Positions 51,711 to 61,055 of a stretch of 64,000 nt of DNA are shown here, piece by piece; position 1 is the stretch's first letter; every line of letters begins with the position of its first letter. Origin of the DNA: Rhizobium sp. 16-488-2b (GTDB lineage: Bacteria > Pseudomonadota > Alphaproteobacteria > Rhizobiales > Rhizobiaceae); the NCBI RefSeq assembly GCF_017741815.1, contig NZ_JAGHMF010000036.1:248001-312000 (forward strand), read 5' to 3'. Under the pieces are notes generated by a model. The model made no database searches and was not told the DNA's origin. It saw only the letters and a program-made list of their open reading frames with translations. The translations under genes and the position numbers were made by a program.

Positions 51711-52601
51711 TCAGGTCCCCGCCGCTTTGTCGAGGCGCAAGACCCCGATGATGATGATTGCGACCAGCGCGACGAGCAGGAAGACCCAGGTCGACGCCGC
51801 CGAGCCGACGCCAAGTTCCTGGAAGCTGATCAGCCGGTCGCGCGCATAGATCGATACGGTCATGACGTTCTCGTTGCTCGCCGCGAGGACATAGGCAAGG
51901 TCGAACATCCGGAGCGCGTCGAGAACGCGGAAAAGAACGGCGACGCCGATCGCCGGGCGCAGCATCGGAAGGGTGATCGACCAGAAGCGCTTCCAGGCGG
52001 GGATGCCGTCCACTTCGGCGGCCTCGAAGATCTCCGGCGATATCAGCTGCAGACCGGCGAGGATGAGCAGCACCATGAAAGGCGTGGTCATCCACACGTC
52101 GATGAAAATGACGACGCCCATGATCAGCGAGCTGCTCGCCGTCCATGCGATACCGTGATCGACCACGCCCAGCCCCGTGAGGATCTTGTTGATGACGCCG
52201 AACTGGTCGTTGAGCATCCATTCCCAGATCTTGGTGGCGACGACGACAGGAATGGCCCACGGCACCAGAATGGCGGCACGCGCGAGGCCGCGGCCCGGGA
52301 TCATCTCGTTGAGCAGCAAGGCGATCGCAAGCCCGAGCGCCGTCTCGATCGCGACCGAGATGACGGTGAACACCAGCGTGTTCTTCACGGCAACCCACCA
52401 GCTGTGGTCGTTGATGACCTCCATGAAGTTGTCGAGGCCGACCATGGAATAGACGGAGGGGTCGTCGAGATAGGCGTCGGTGAAGGAGAAGAAGAAGGTC
52501 CGGCTCAGCGGCCAGACGGCGACCAGAAGGATGACGGCGATGACGGGAACCAGAAACAGCCATGCGGCCCGGTAATCGCGGCGGGCAAGTTTGGCGCTCA
52601 T
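51711..52601 (-). CDS. Sugar ABC transporter permease (MalF/UgpA type)
   Basis: 296 residues. The first helix is AAWLFLVPVIAVILLVAVWP, and the EAA loop is IFEAAEVDGIPAWKRFWSIT. Its ATG overlaps the stop codon of the ATPase gene by 4 bp (52598-52601), implying coupled translation. Confidence 0.94.
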   Translation of the reverse strand: MSAKLARRDYRAAWLFLVPVIAVILLVAVWPLSRTFFFSFTDAYLDDPSVYSMVGLDNFMEVINDHSWWVAVKNTLVFTVISVAIETALGLAIALLLNEMIPGRGLARAAILVPWAIPVVVATKIWEWMLNDQFGVINKILTGLGVVDHGIAWTASSSLIMGVVIFIDVWMTTPFMVLLILAGLQLISPEIFEAAEVDGIPAWKRFWSITLPMLRPAIGVAVLFRVLDALRMFDLAYVLAASNENVMTVSIYARDRLISFQELGVGSAASTWVFLLVALVAIIIIGVLRLDKAAGT

Positions 52602-53707
52602 GGTTGGTTCACCTGTCCGTTGGCCGGCTGGCTGAGCAGAACGCGCTTGCCGTCGGCTGTAAAGGCGAAGACGGCGGCATCAGCGAAATCCAGGCCGACA
52701 GGCTGGCCGATGAGATCATGCGCCGGTGCCTTTGCGACGCGGATCACCCAGACGGTGTCGTCGGTGATCCGGCAATAGGCGAAATGCTCGTGGCCGAGGT
52801 CCTCCACACGCTCCAGCGTGCAGGTGATGCGGCCTTCGTTCGCGCCAACTAACCGCAGTCCTTCCGGCCGGATGCCGATCTCGGCGATCGGGCCAGCCGG
52901 ATTGGTGGCGACCATGACGATTGATAGATTGCCGGGGCCGACGATCGTGCCGGCATCCGCGCCGGTCTTCGGCGAGACGGCCAGGAAGTTCATCCGGGGG
53001 CTGCCGATGAAGCTTGCGACGAAGCGATTGTCAGGGGCGTGGTAGAGTTCCTGCGGCGTTCCCACCTGCTCGATGCGGCCGTGGTTCAAGACGACGATCC
53101 GGTCTGCGAGCGTCATCGCCTCGGATTGGTCGTGGGTGACGTAGATCATCGTCGTCTTCAGGTCGTCATGGAGCTTGGCGATCTCCATGCGCATTTCCAT
53201 TCGAAGATCGGAATCGAGGTTGGAGAGCGGCTCGTCGAACAGGAAGATCTCGGGCTGGCGCACCAGCGCCCGGCCGATCGCCACGCGCTGGCGCTGGCCG
53301 CCGGAGAGTTCGCGCGGCCGGCGATCCATCAGGTGGTCGACCTTGAGCATGCGCGCCACCGACGAAACCTTCTGGCTGATCGCGTCCTTGGCCATGCCCA
53401 GTGTTTCCAGCGCGAAGCCGATGTTGCGGGCGACGCTCATATGCGGATAGAGCGCATAGGACTGGAAGACGAAGGCGACGCCGCGTCTTGAGGCCGGAAC
53501 ATCGGTCACGTCCTCGCCGCCGATGGTCACGACACCTTTTGACGCCGCCACGAGGCCCGCAACGATGCGCAGAAGCGTTGACTTGCCGCAGCCGGAAGGC
53601 CCGACGAAGACGACGAACTCGCCGTCGTTGATCCTGAGGTCGACGCCCTGAATGACGGTGTGCGTCCCAAAATTCTTCGAAACGGATTCAAGCGAAACCG
53701 ATGCCAT
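52598..53707 (-). CDS. Sugar ABC transporter ATP-binding protein (UgpC type)
   Basis: 369 residues, full length with TOBE domain. Walker A is GPSGCGKSTLLRIVAGL, the Q-loop is FVFQSYALYPHMSVARNIGF, the signature is LSGGQRQRVAIGRALV, and Walker B is IFLFDEPLSNLDSDLR. The C-terminal part (IGIRPEGLRLVGANEG) is the usual regulatory barrel. It lies between the binding protein (115 bp upstream) and the permeases. Confidence 0.95.
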   Translation of the reverse strand: MASVSLESVSKNFGTHTVIQGVDLRINDGEFVVFVGPSGCGKSTLLRIVAGLVAASKGVVTIGGEDVTDVPASRRGVAFVFQSYALYPHMSVARNIGFALETLGMAKDAISQKVSSVARMLKVDHLMDRRPRELSGGQRQRVAIGRALVRQPEIFLFDEPLSNLDSDLRMEMRMEIAKLHDDLKTTMIYVTHDQSEAMTLADRIVVLNHGRIEQVGTPQELYHAPDNRFVASFIGSPRMNFLAVSPKTGADAGTIVGPGNLSIVMVATNPAGPIAEIGIRPEGLRLVGANEGRITCTLERVEDLGHEHFAYCRITDDTVWVIRVAKAPAHDLIGQPVGLDFADAAVFAFTADGKRVLLSQPANGQVNQP

Positions 53708-53821
53708 TTTTCACCCGGACTTGATCACGATAAAAGGCTCGCCCCCTTGCTGGCGGCGATTTGCGATGCGCGAGACGAGGGCGGACCGCTATGGGCCTGC
53801 CCTCGTGCGTTCAGTCTAGGC

Positions 53822-55078
53822 TCAACGGCTTTCCTTGAGCTTTTCCAGTCGCCCGGCGAGCGAGGTCAAGCCGGACTTGATATCGCCACCACCGGACAGC
53901 ATGTCGTGGACGGAGCGATAAAAGGCCTGCGACACGCGGTTGTAGCTGGTGCCGGTATAGCCCGAGGGACGCACGGCGCTATCGGCGAAGGCCTGCTGGT
54001 TATCCTTCAGGAAGGGGATCTTCGCCAGCACGTCCGGGTCGGTGTAGAGCGCCGGGATGGATGGGTTGACTGCATCCTGCAGCGCGCGCTTCTTCTGCAT
54101 GTCGGGGCCGGTGATGAAGTTCACGAAGTCGGCCGCGACGTCAGGCTTGGCGCTGTACTTCGAGACGCCGTAATACATCGGGCCGAGGCATCCGCTCGAC
54201 TTCTGGCCTTCCGTGCCGACGGGCAGCGGCATGACGCCGACCTTGTCGACAACGGCGCTGCCTTCCTTGTGCGACGTGCCCCATACATAAGGCCAGTTGC
54301 GATGGAACACGGCATTGCCGGATTCAAAGACGGCGCGCGAGGCTTCCTCGTCGTAGTTCAGCGTACCCTCTGGGCTGATCGAGCCGATCCAACCCTTGGC
54401 CTTTTCGATCGCTTCGGCAGCCTTCGGATTGTCGATCGTGACTTTGCCGTCGTCGGAGATGATCGTGCCGCCGCCGTTCGATGCAACGAGCTCGATCGCG
54501 TCGCAGGTCAGGCCTTCGTAGCTCTTGGCCTGCCAGGCGTAACCCCACATGTCGCCCTTGCCGTCGGCACGCTCCTTGTCCTGGATTTCCTTGGCCGTGG
54601 CGGCCAGCTCATCCCAAGTCTTCGGCGGCTGCTTGCCGTATTTCTCTAGCAGATCCTTGCGGTAGAACATCAGGCCGACGTCCATGTAGGCGGGCATCGC
54701 GACCAGATTTCCGTCGAGCTTGGCGGCGTTGAGCGTGGAGGCGAAGTGCTTGTCCTGATCGGCCTGGGGGATCACGGTCTTCAGGTCGAGAAGGCCGTTC
54801 TTGAACATGCCGAGCCAGATGACGTCGAGGAACAGCACGTCGATATCGGTCGACTTTGCGGCGATCAGCTGCTGATAGATCGGGATGGCGTCATCGAGCA
54901 GCGCCGGCATCTTGTTGATCTTCGCTTCATTGCCCGTCTTCTCCTTCCAGGCATTGGCGACATTGGTGCACAGCTCGAATTCCGTCGGCGCGCAAAATAC
55001 GGAAATCGTCTCAGCGTGGGCCGTTCCGCTCCAGAGGGCGGCGGAGAACGCGAGGGCGGCAAGGCTCTTCTTAAGCAT
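53822..55078 (-). CDS. Extracellular sugar-binding protein of ABC transporter
   Basis: 418 residues. A signal peptide (1-22, cleavage after GTAHA) precedes ETISVFCAPTEFELCTNVAN. The body has DIDVLFLDVIWLGMFKNGLL, YMDVGLMFYRKDLLEKYGKQ and AVFHRNWPYVWGTSHKEGSA, typical of trehalose/maltose-like binding proteins. The substrate is unknown. It is the first gene of the operon; the GntR gene is divergent, with a perfect inverted repeat about 70 bp upstream of the start. Confidence 0.93.
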   Translation of the reverse strand: MLKKSLAALAFSAALWSGTAHAETISVFCAPTEFELCTNVANAWKEKTGNEAKINKMPALLDDAIPIYQQLIAAKSTDIDVLFLDVIWLGMFKNGLLDLKTVIPQADQDKHFASTLNAAKLDGNLVAMPAYMDVGLMFYRKDLLEKYGKQPPKTWDELAATAKEIQDKERADGKGDMWGYAWQAKSYEGLTCDAIELVASNGGGTIISDDGKVTIDNPKAAEAIEKAKGWIGSISPEGTLNYDEEASRAVFESGNAVFHRNWPYVWGTSHKEGSAVVDKVGVMPLPVGTEGQKSSGCLGPMYYGVSKYSAKPDVAADFVNFITGPDMQKKRALQDAVNPSIPALYTDPDVLAKIPFLKDNQQAFADSAVRPSGYTGTSYNRVSQAFYRSVHDMLSGGGDIKSGLTSLAGRLEKLKESR

Positions 55079-55147
55079 GATGGGTTCCCTTGATTGTGAT
55101 AATGCACGGCATCGTCGGGGCTCTTCTGGCTCCTTGCGATCAATAGG

Positions 55148-55163
55148 ACTGGTTATGACCAGT
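55148..55163. promoter_or_regulatory. Putative GntR/HutC-type operator
   Basis: ACTGGT-TATG-ACCAGT is a perfect 6-bp inverted repeat with a 4-bp centre. Its arms equal those of the DasR/NagR operator consensus (ACTGGTCTAGACCAGT) known for amino-sugar regulators of the GntR/HutC subfamily. It lies between the divergent binding-protein and GntR genes and overlaps the first possible ATG of the regulator (55155). Confidence 0.65.
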
Positions 55164-56039
55164 TATGTCAATATGGACTTTCGAGAGAATTGCGTTGAAG
55201 ATGACATTGGCAGAGGCGGCTATGGCCCAGGGAAATCGAATTTGAAGACGCTCGAAACCGAGGACACATTGATCGCAACACGCGGCGTCATCGATCGCGA
55301 CGACCCGCGGCCGCTGCACAAGCAGGTGTACGAGGCGCTGCTGGCGGCGATCAGCGACGGGCGCCTGCCGCTGCGCGGCAAGCTGCCCTCCGAGCGCGAG
55401 CTCGTCGATCTCTATGATGTGAGCCGGATCACCATTCGCCACGCGGTGCGTGAACTCATCCAGCAGGGCGTGGTGCATAGCCAGCCCGGCAAGGGGCTCT
55501 ATGTCACGGAACGCGGCGGCGGCTTCGAGCTTCAGGTGCTGAAGAGCTTCACCAGCATCGCGCTGGCCAATGGCCGCGCGCCGGGTCACCAGCTGATCGA
55601 GGCAAGCCTCGTTCGGGCGCCGCTCGAAGTCAGCAGGCCGCTCTTTCTCGCCCCTAGCGCGGAGGTCGTGGTGCTATCGCGCCTGCGCCTGCTCGACAAC
55701 ATTCCGGCGGTGATCCAGACCGACTGGATTCCGGCCGGGCGCGTGCCGGGGCTGCTCGACCTCGATTGGGGTATCGCCAACCGCTCGCTCTATGAAGAGC
55801 TGCGCCAGCGCTACGGCATATTTCCCAAACGCGGCCAGACCACGCTGAGCGCCCGTCTGGCGGGCGAAGACGAGGCGCGATTGCTGCAACTGGCGCCGCC
55901 GGCGGCAGTGCTGACGGTCGACCAGATCGCCTTCGACGACCGCAACCGCCCGGTCAACATGACGGCGCTTGTGCACCATCCGGCTCGCTATCCGCTGACG
56001 CTGCTGCAATCGGAAACCGGCGATTTCACGCAATACTGA
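55155..56039 (+). CDS. GntR family regulator, HutC subfamily (UTRA domain)
   Basis: Up to 294 residues. The winged HTH begins near residue 46: PLHKQVYEALLAAISDGRLP, then GKLPSERELVDLYDVSRITI and RHAVRELIQQGVVHSQPGKG. A UTRA effector domain follows (LQVLKSFTSIALANGRAPGH to LLQSETGDFTQY). ATG 55155 has AGGA upstream, but the operator overlaps it, so ATG 55173 or a later codon may be the true start; the first about 40 residues are not conserved-looking. It is divergent from the sugar ABC/GNAT operon and probably controls it. Confidence 0.9.
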   Translation: MTSYVNMDFRENCVEDDIGRGGYGPGKSNLKTLETEDTLIATRGVIDRDDPRPLHKQVYEALLAAISDGRLPLRGKLPSERELVDLYDVSRITIRHAVRELIQQGVVHSQPGKGLYVTERGGGFELQVLKSFTSIALANGRAPGHQLIEASLVRAPLEVSRPLFLAPSAEVVVLSRLRLLDNIPAVIQTDWIPAGRVPGLLDLDWGIANRSLYEELRQRYGIFPKRGQTTLSARLAGEDEARLLQLAPPAAVLTVDQIAFDDRNRPVNMTALVHHPARYPLTLLQSETGDFTQY

Positions 56040-56070
56040 TGATTGGTGGCGAGACCGCCGAAGGCTCGTG

Positions 56071-57411
56071 CTAGCCGTCGAGAGCGAAGCGGTCCTCGTC
56101 GAACTCATCTTCAGCGAATTCGTCGGTGTCGCTATAGATCGCCGGACCGACATCGTCGAGCGTCGTCAGGCGCATGCCTGATGGCCGCGGTGCGGTCATC
56201 TCGATCTTCATACCCGGTGGCTGCAGCGCCCAGGCGACCAGCGCCTTGCCGGACATGGCGCCGACGCCTGCCGATACGACCTGCGGCTCCCGAGGAGCAA
56301 CCGCGGTCATGTCGGGGCGCTTTGCCGCGCCGCCGGCAAGCGAGCCGCCTGCGTGGAGGGCAAAGAGAAGCTGTCCCGCCGATCCCTTGCCGGTGACGGC
56401 GGTGGCGAGCAGGACGGGCGCGGCGGGCGGCGGAACGCTTGCCGTGGTGGTTTCATCCAGCGCCGGTCTGAAGGTCGGAAGCGGCACGGTGAGGGAGGCG
56501 AGGTCGGGAACCTTGCTATCGGTATTGTCGGCGCGCGGCATCGGCCGGGCAAGCTGAAGCTCGAGACCTCGTTCGGCGCGCGTTTGAGGCACCGGCAGCA
56601 TCGCCGTTACGAGAGCGCGGGAGGGTGCCGGAGCGCCTTCATCGTCATCACTTTCAGGTGCGCGGATGGTCTCGATCGCGACAGGGCGGTTGCGCTTCTT
56701 CTGGTCGGCGAGCGCCAGCTCATAGCCCGGCAAGGCACGGCCATCGGCCGGCAGATGCAAGGTGCGGCCGCTTGGGAAAAGCCGTGCCAATTCCAGGCGC
56801 GACATGCGCGGCCAGGCGCGAACATTGCCGACATCGAGATGCACGAAGGGCGAGCCGGACGTCGGATAATAGCCGACGCCGCCCACCTGCATCTGCATGG
56901 CGAGCGCGCGCAGCGTGGCAAGCTTCACGCCCGGAATGTAGAAGTCCATCGCCTTACCCAGCATGTGCTGGCTCTTCTTGGCGACGCCTGTGGTGCGCGA
57001 ACGGGTGCGCAGCATGTTGTTGGTGGCGGGCGAGCGATAGGCGGAGACGACGTGGATGGGCTGCTTGGCACCGCTGCGCTGATAGACCTCCCAGACCAGA
57101 TCGAGCAGGCGCGGATCCATTTTGGTCGGCTCGTTGCGCCGCCAGTCGCGCAGGAAGCGGTTGATCTGCGCCAGGCCCTTCGGATCGAACTTGCCGTTGC
57201 GCTTGAAGACGATGGTCGCCCGCTCTCCCGTGTGGGTAAAATAGAGCTTGAGCGCGCGGTCGTCTGCGGCCGCCTGCGCTGCGCCGACCATGGCCGCGAA
57301 TATGACGAGGGCGATCAAGACCATGCGATGGGCGGCAAGCGATACGGCTAGCGCCAGCATGGTCACGGGAACGGAAAAGACTGCATGGTACACGAACACG
57401 ACTTCCGTCAT
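56071..57411 (-). CDS. DUF882 (YcbK-like, M15-fold) secreted protein
   Basis: About 446 residues. A hydrophobic N-terminus (MVLIALVIFAAMVGAAQAA is the best signal peptide) precedes the DUF882 domain: LKLYFTHTGERATIVFKRNG, VSAYRSPATNNMLR, KKSQHMLGKAMDFYI and SGSPFVHLDVGNVR. The His/Asp/His set matches M15-type peptidoglycan peptidases. A long Pro/Ala/Ser-rich C-terminal tail of about 250 residues is probably unstructured. The exact start is uncertain (57477 TTG, 57411 ATG or later). It converges with the GntR gene. Confidence 0.85.
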   Translation of the reverse strand: MTEVVFVYHAVFSVPVTMLALAVSLAAHRMVLIALVIFAAMVGAAQAAADDRALKLYFTHTGERATIVFKRNGKFDPKGLAQINRFLRDWRRNEPTKMDPRLLDLVWEVYQRSGAKQPIHVVSAYRSPATNNMLRTRSRTTGVAKKSQHMLGKAMDFYIPGVKLATLRALAMQMQVGGVGYYPTSGSPFVHLDVGNVRAWPRMSRLELARLFPSGRTLHLPADGRALPGYELALADQKKRNRPVAIETIRAPESDDDEGAPAPSRALVTAMLPVPQTRAERGLELQLARPMPRADNTDSKVPDLASLTVPLPTFRPALDETTTASVPPPAAPVLLATAVTGKGSAGQLLFALHAGGSLAGGAAKRPDMTAVAPREPQVVSAGVGAMSGKALVAWALQPPGMKIEMTAPRPSGMRLTTLDDVGPAIYSDTDEFAEDEFDEDRFALDG

Positions 57412-57724
57412 TGTTGAAGGGTGCGAGGGCCGGATGCTTGCGATCGGCGAGGTCGCTTTGCAGTCGATTATGGTCAACAGATCCCTAACGTATCGTTTAT
57501 GAGGAATGGATTATCGGGACAGTTGGGCCGTGCGTGACCTCACTTCTTGGGCGTTCGGCGGATCGGGCGCGGCGCGGAAGGTGGGGAAGGCGCGCGCAGC
57601 TGGGTGGCCGTTTGTCGAGCGTCCCGCAAAGTGACATGACCGCAAGAAAAGAGCGCGACGGTCACAATCCTGTCGCTTCGGTCCTTATCTCTTGGGACAT
57701 GATTCCAGAACGGAGGAGCGACAA

Positions 57725-58123
57725 TTGAATAATCTATACAGGATGTTGGCAATTGCGGCGGGAACGATGGCAACGATGGTCGCGCCGATCGCGGCGGCTC
57801 AGACGCCGGTCGCCGACCCGCTTGTCGGTCGCGCGTGGATCGAGACCAAATCGCAATCCGGTCTTCCCGGCGTGATGATGCTGTTCATGGCCGATGGCAG
57901 CCTGCTGATGGATTCCTGCTGGGAAACTTACGCGCTGCGCAAATGGAGCCGCAGCTCTCACGATACCGTTACCTGGGACGAGGATGGCGCCAAAATCACC
58001 GCGAAGGTGAAATCGGTTTCGCCGAGTCAGCTGACACTGAGCGTGAGAGCCGGGAAGGATACGGTCGAGCACCGCTACAGCATCGCGAAAGTGCCGTATG
58101 TCTGCCCTGACATGAAGCGCTGA
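57725..58123 (+). CDS. Small secreted protein, 132 aa, TTG start
   Basis: The best start is TTG 57725, 7 bp after CGGAGGAG. The N-terminus is a signal peptide (LAIAAGTMATMVAPIAAAQT). The mature part reads VADPLVGRAWIETKSQSGLP, then MMLFMADGSLLMDSCWETYA and a final VPYVCPDMKR; it looks like a small META/lipocalin-like beta fold, with two Cys. No certain family. It converges with the CorC-type gene. Confidence 0.7.
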   Translation: MNNLYRMLAIAAGTMATMVAPIAAAQTPVADPLVGRAWIETKSQSGLPGVMMLFMADGSLLMDSCWETYALRKWSRSSHDTVTWDEDGAKITAKVKSVSPSQLTLSVRAGKDTVEHRYSIAKVPYVCPDMKR

Positions 58124-58137
58124 GATAGGCATTGCGC

Positions 58138-58171
58138 CGCGAGCGGATATCCCGACCTAATACCGCTCGCG
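58138..58171. terminator. Hairpin between convergent genes
   Basis: CGCGAGCGG (58138-58146) and CCGCTCGCG (58163-58171) are perfect 9-bp arms with a 16-bp loop, lying between the stop codons at 58123 and 58190. There is no long T-run, so the terminator call is moderate. Confidence 0.5.
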
Positions 58172-58189
58172 ACATGTCTTCCAACCTGA

Positions 58190-59491
58190 TTACTCGACGT
58201 CGGTCGTCTGGCGCGTGTCCAGCGAGCTGACCAGGATCTTGTCGATCCGTCGTCCGTCGAGGTCGATGACCTCGAAACGCCAGCCATCCTTGGTAAAGCT
58301 CTCGCCAAGCACCGGAAGATGCTTCAGCTCCTCGAGAACGAGACCCGCGACGGTCTGGTATTCGAGATCGTCGCCAAGCTTCAGGCTCATGAACTCCGCG
58401 AATTCGTCGATCGGCGTCCAGCCCGACACCAGATAGGAGCCGTCGTCGCGGCGCGCGATGGCCTGTTCGTCGATCGGGCCATCCTGCAGCGCGCCCATGA
58501 TCGCTTCCATGATGTCGCCGGAGGAAATGACGCCTTCGAAGTGCCCGTACTCGTCGAAGACAAGCACCATGTGGACCGGCGACGTGCGGATCGCCTGGAT
58601 GACGCTGATGGCGTTGGAGAGATCGGAGACGATCGGCACGTCCTGCGTGATCGTCTTCAGGTCGGCGGTGCCCTGAACCGACATCGCGTCGTAGAAATCC
58701 TTGACCGCAAGCACGCCCAGCACTTCGTCCGAGCTGCCCTTTCTGACCGGCAGGCGCGAGCGCTTGGTGTTGTGCAGCTGGGCGCGGATTTCGTCCAGGC
58801 TGTCGTCCACGTCGATGATCTCGACGTCGCGTCGTGGCGTCATCAACGCACGCGCCGTGCGGTCTGCAAGCCGCATGACGCCTGAAATCATGGCGGATTC
58901 TTCGCTCTCGATCACGCCCGCCGATTGCGCTTCTGCGAGGACCGTCTTGATCTCCTCGTCGGAGACGTTGTCACCGCCTTTGCCGGATTGGCCGAGCAGC
59001 TTCAGCACGAGCTTGCCGGAGGCATCGAGCAGCCAGACGAGCGGCAGCGCCATCTTCGACAGGACCGCCATGGCGGGCGCGACCTTGGCCGCGACCGCTT
59101 CCGGTTCGCGCAGCGCGATCTGCTTCGGCACGAGTTCGCCGACGATCAGCGACAGGTAGGTGATGGCGATGACCACGGTGCCGACGCCCACGGCATCGGC
59201 CACGGTCGGCGACATGCCCTGAAGCTGCAGCCAGGCCGTCAGGCGGCTGCCGAGGGTGGCGCCCGAGAAGGCGCCGGAGAGAACGCCCACGAGCGTGATG
59301 CCGATCTGCACGGTCGACAGGAACCTGCCGGGGTTCTCGGCAAGTTTTATGGCTTGTGCGGCTCCTCTGCTTCCGTGATCGGCGAGAACTTTAAGGCGGG
59401 CGGCCCTTGAGGACACGACAGCCAATTCCGACATGGCGAGCACACCATTCAGGATGGTGAGCAAGACCACAATTCCAATTTCGAGAAACAC
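58190..59491 (-). CDS. CNNM/CorC-type membrane protein (hemolysin family)
   Basis: About 433 residues. The N-terminal DUF21/CNNM domain has about four helices (FLEIGIVVLLTILNGVLAMS, then LSTVQIGITLVGVLSGAFSG). Two CBS domains follow (MTPRRDVEIIDVDDSLDEIR region and VPIVSDLSNAISVIQAIRTS), then a CorC_HlyC C-terminal domain (DDGSYLVSGWTPIDEFAEFM). Relatives move or sense Mg2+/Co2+. GTG 59491 with AAGGG upstream is the likely start; the frame is open further. Confidence 0.92.
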   Translation of the reverse strand: MFLEIGIVVLLTILNGVLAMSELAVVSSRAARLKVLADHGSRGAAQAIKLAENPGRFLSTVQIGITLVGVLSGAFSGATLGSRLTAWLQLQGMSPTVADAVGVGTVVIAITYLSLIVGELVPKQIALREPEAVAAKVAPAMAVLSKMALPLVWLLDASGKLVLKLLGQSGKGGDNVSDEEIKTVLAEAQSAGVIESEESAMISGVMRLADRTARALMTPRRDVEIIDVDDSLDEIRAQLHNTKRSRLPVRKGSSDEVLGVLAVKDFYDAMSVQGTADLKTITQDVPIVSDLSNAISVIQAIRTSPVHMVLVFDEYGHFEGVISSGDIMEAIMGALQDGPIDEQAIARRDDGSYLVSGWTPIDEFAEFMSLKLGDDLEYQTVAGLVLEELKHLPVLGESFTKDGWRFEVIDLDGRRIDKILVSSLDTRQTTDVE

Positions 59492-59687
59492 AGGAGCCCT
59501 TGTTCGTTGACGATGATGACGCAAGATAGGTGCAATCACACCGGTTGCAAAGCGGCGGCTCCGATTTTATCGCGCGCGGAACCCGGGAATGCATCGTTGC
59601 CATGTGTTTGGTAAATTAGCGTTTTAAGTCAGAAGAGCTTAACTTTCGTCTGCTAGAGAAGCGGCTATACTTGTTGCGATCACGTGT

Positions 59688-60662
59688 ATGGCCGACGAAG
59701 AGATACTTCCACCAGAGATCCTGACTTCGATATTGATGCGAATGTTCGAGTTCGCACCGATCGCCATGGCTGTGTCGACCAGCGACACCGAGACATCCAG
59801 CTATCTGAAGGTAAACGACGCCTATCTCAGGCTTACAGGCCTGAAATGGGAGGATATCAGCGGCAGAACGTTGATCGCTGAGGGTGCCGCGATCAGCAGC
59901 CCGGCGCGCGATCGGCGCCATCGGATGCTCGCCGAAGACGGCGGCTACGTGCTGGAGGAAGTCGATATCCGCCATGCCGACGGAACGATCGTGCCAACGT
60001 TGATTTCCGCGCAGCGCACTGTCATCGATGGTGTGTCCTTCGATGTCGAAGTCATCCTCGACGTCTCCGCGCGCGTTCGCCATCAACACGAGATCGAGCT
60101 TGCGCTCCGTGCTTCGGCGCGCACCGATGCGCTTTCGGGCCTGCCCAATCGCGCCTGCTTCGACGAAGTTCTGGCCGAGCACCTGGAACGGCGCGACGAC
60201 ACCGACAAACTGCTGGCATTGGCTTTCATCGATTTCAACGGCTTCAAGGCCGTGAACGACACGATGGGACACGCCGCCGGCGACGAGGTGTTGAGGATCA
60301 TCGCCAGCCGTTTCCGCGACAGTTTCCGCGCCAACGATTTCATCGCGCGCATCGGCGGCGACGAGTTCGTCGTTCTTCTGGAGGTCGATCCCTCGCATCT
60401 GAACGACGTGGAGCTCACGCTCAAGGATGCGGTCGATCGCATCTTCAAGCCGATCGCCGTCGAAGGTGTGGTTGTGGAACTGGGTGCTGCGATGGGCGTC
60501 ACGCTTTTGCAGCCAGAAGACGACGCGGCTTCCTTCGTGAAGCGTGCTGATAACTACATGTATCTGGCAAAGCAGACCGGTGATCGGTTGGCGATGATCT
60601 GGCTCGGGCAGCCCGGAAGCACCGAGGCGATTGCAAGGCTTGTGACCGGCACGACCGGTTAA
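59688..60662 (+). CDS. PAS-GGDEF diguanylate cyclase
   Basis: 324 residues. An N-terminal PAS domain (residues 15-125: FEFAPIAMAVSTSDTETSSY, VNDAYLRLTGLKWEDISG) precedes a GGDEF domain at about 150-315 (LSGLPNRACFDEVLAEHLER). The active site is RIGGDEF, and the inhibitory I-site RxxD is present as RAND five residues before it, so the enzyme is probably active and product-inhibited. It would make cyclic-di-GMP in the cytoplasm. No EAL domain is present. Confidence 0.95.
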   Translation: MADEEILPPEILTSILMRMFEFAPIAMAVSTSDTETSSYLKVNDAYLRLTGLKWEDISGRTLIAEGAAISSPARDRRHRMLAEDGGYVLEEVDIRHADGTIVPTLISAQRTVIDGVSFDVEVILDVSARVRHQHEIELALRASARTDALSGLPNRACFDEVLAEHLERRDDTDKLLALAFIDFNGFKAVNDTMGHAAGDEVLRIIASRFRDSFRANDFIARIGGDEFVVLLEVDPSHLNDVELTLKDAVDRIFKPIAVEGVVVELGAAMGVTLLQPEDDAASFVKRADNYMYLAKQTGDRLAMIWLGQPGSTEAIARLVTGTTG

Positions 60663-60693
60663 AACCGTCTCGCCTGCCTTTCTGATATCGAGA

Positions 60694-60957
60694 TCAATAT
60701 TCCGGCGGCAGCGGTAGCTCGGCGGCCGTGTCCTCAAGCTCGGCCTGTGCGGCCTTCATTGTTTCGTCTTCGGTGGTAAAGGGGTTGCTGTCGACGGAGG
60801 GCAGCTCGCCGTTCATGTCGGATACGCGATAGAACCAATTTTCATTGGCGCCATTGATCGTCAGCCGGAACCTGCCGTGGCTGGCATAGGCCCGGCCCGT
60901 CGTGTCGCGCTTCCAGATGGAGTGACGATGAGTTGTCCGCGTCCTGAACAGGCGCAT
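60694..60957 (-). CDS. Hypothetical protein, 87 aa
   Basis: Starts MRLFRTRTTHRHSIWKRDTT, with an AAAGGA about 8 bp upstream. It has a central LTINGANENWFYRVSDMNGE and an acidic C-terminal helix (TMKAAQAELEDTAAELPLPP). It is cytosolic-looking. I do not recognise the family. It converges with the diguanylate cyclase gene. Confidence 0.6.
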   Translation of the reverse strand: MRLFRTRTTHRHSIWKRDTTGRAYASHGRFRLTINGANENWFYRVSDMNGELPSVDSNPFTTEDETMKAAQAELEDTAAELPLPPEY

Positions 60958-61055
60958 TGCGCATCCTTTCCGCTATTGATCACCCGGAATACTATCCCCG
61001 GTTTGTGATATAAAGCGCTGACGCCCGCAATGGTTTCAAAGTTATTACGAAAACC

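Noticed and set aside
50809..52563. Long in-frame extension of the GNAT gene through the permease genes
   Set aside because: The extension is Arg/His/Pro-rich, out of phase with two well-conserved permeases, and ATG 50808 has its own ribosome site.
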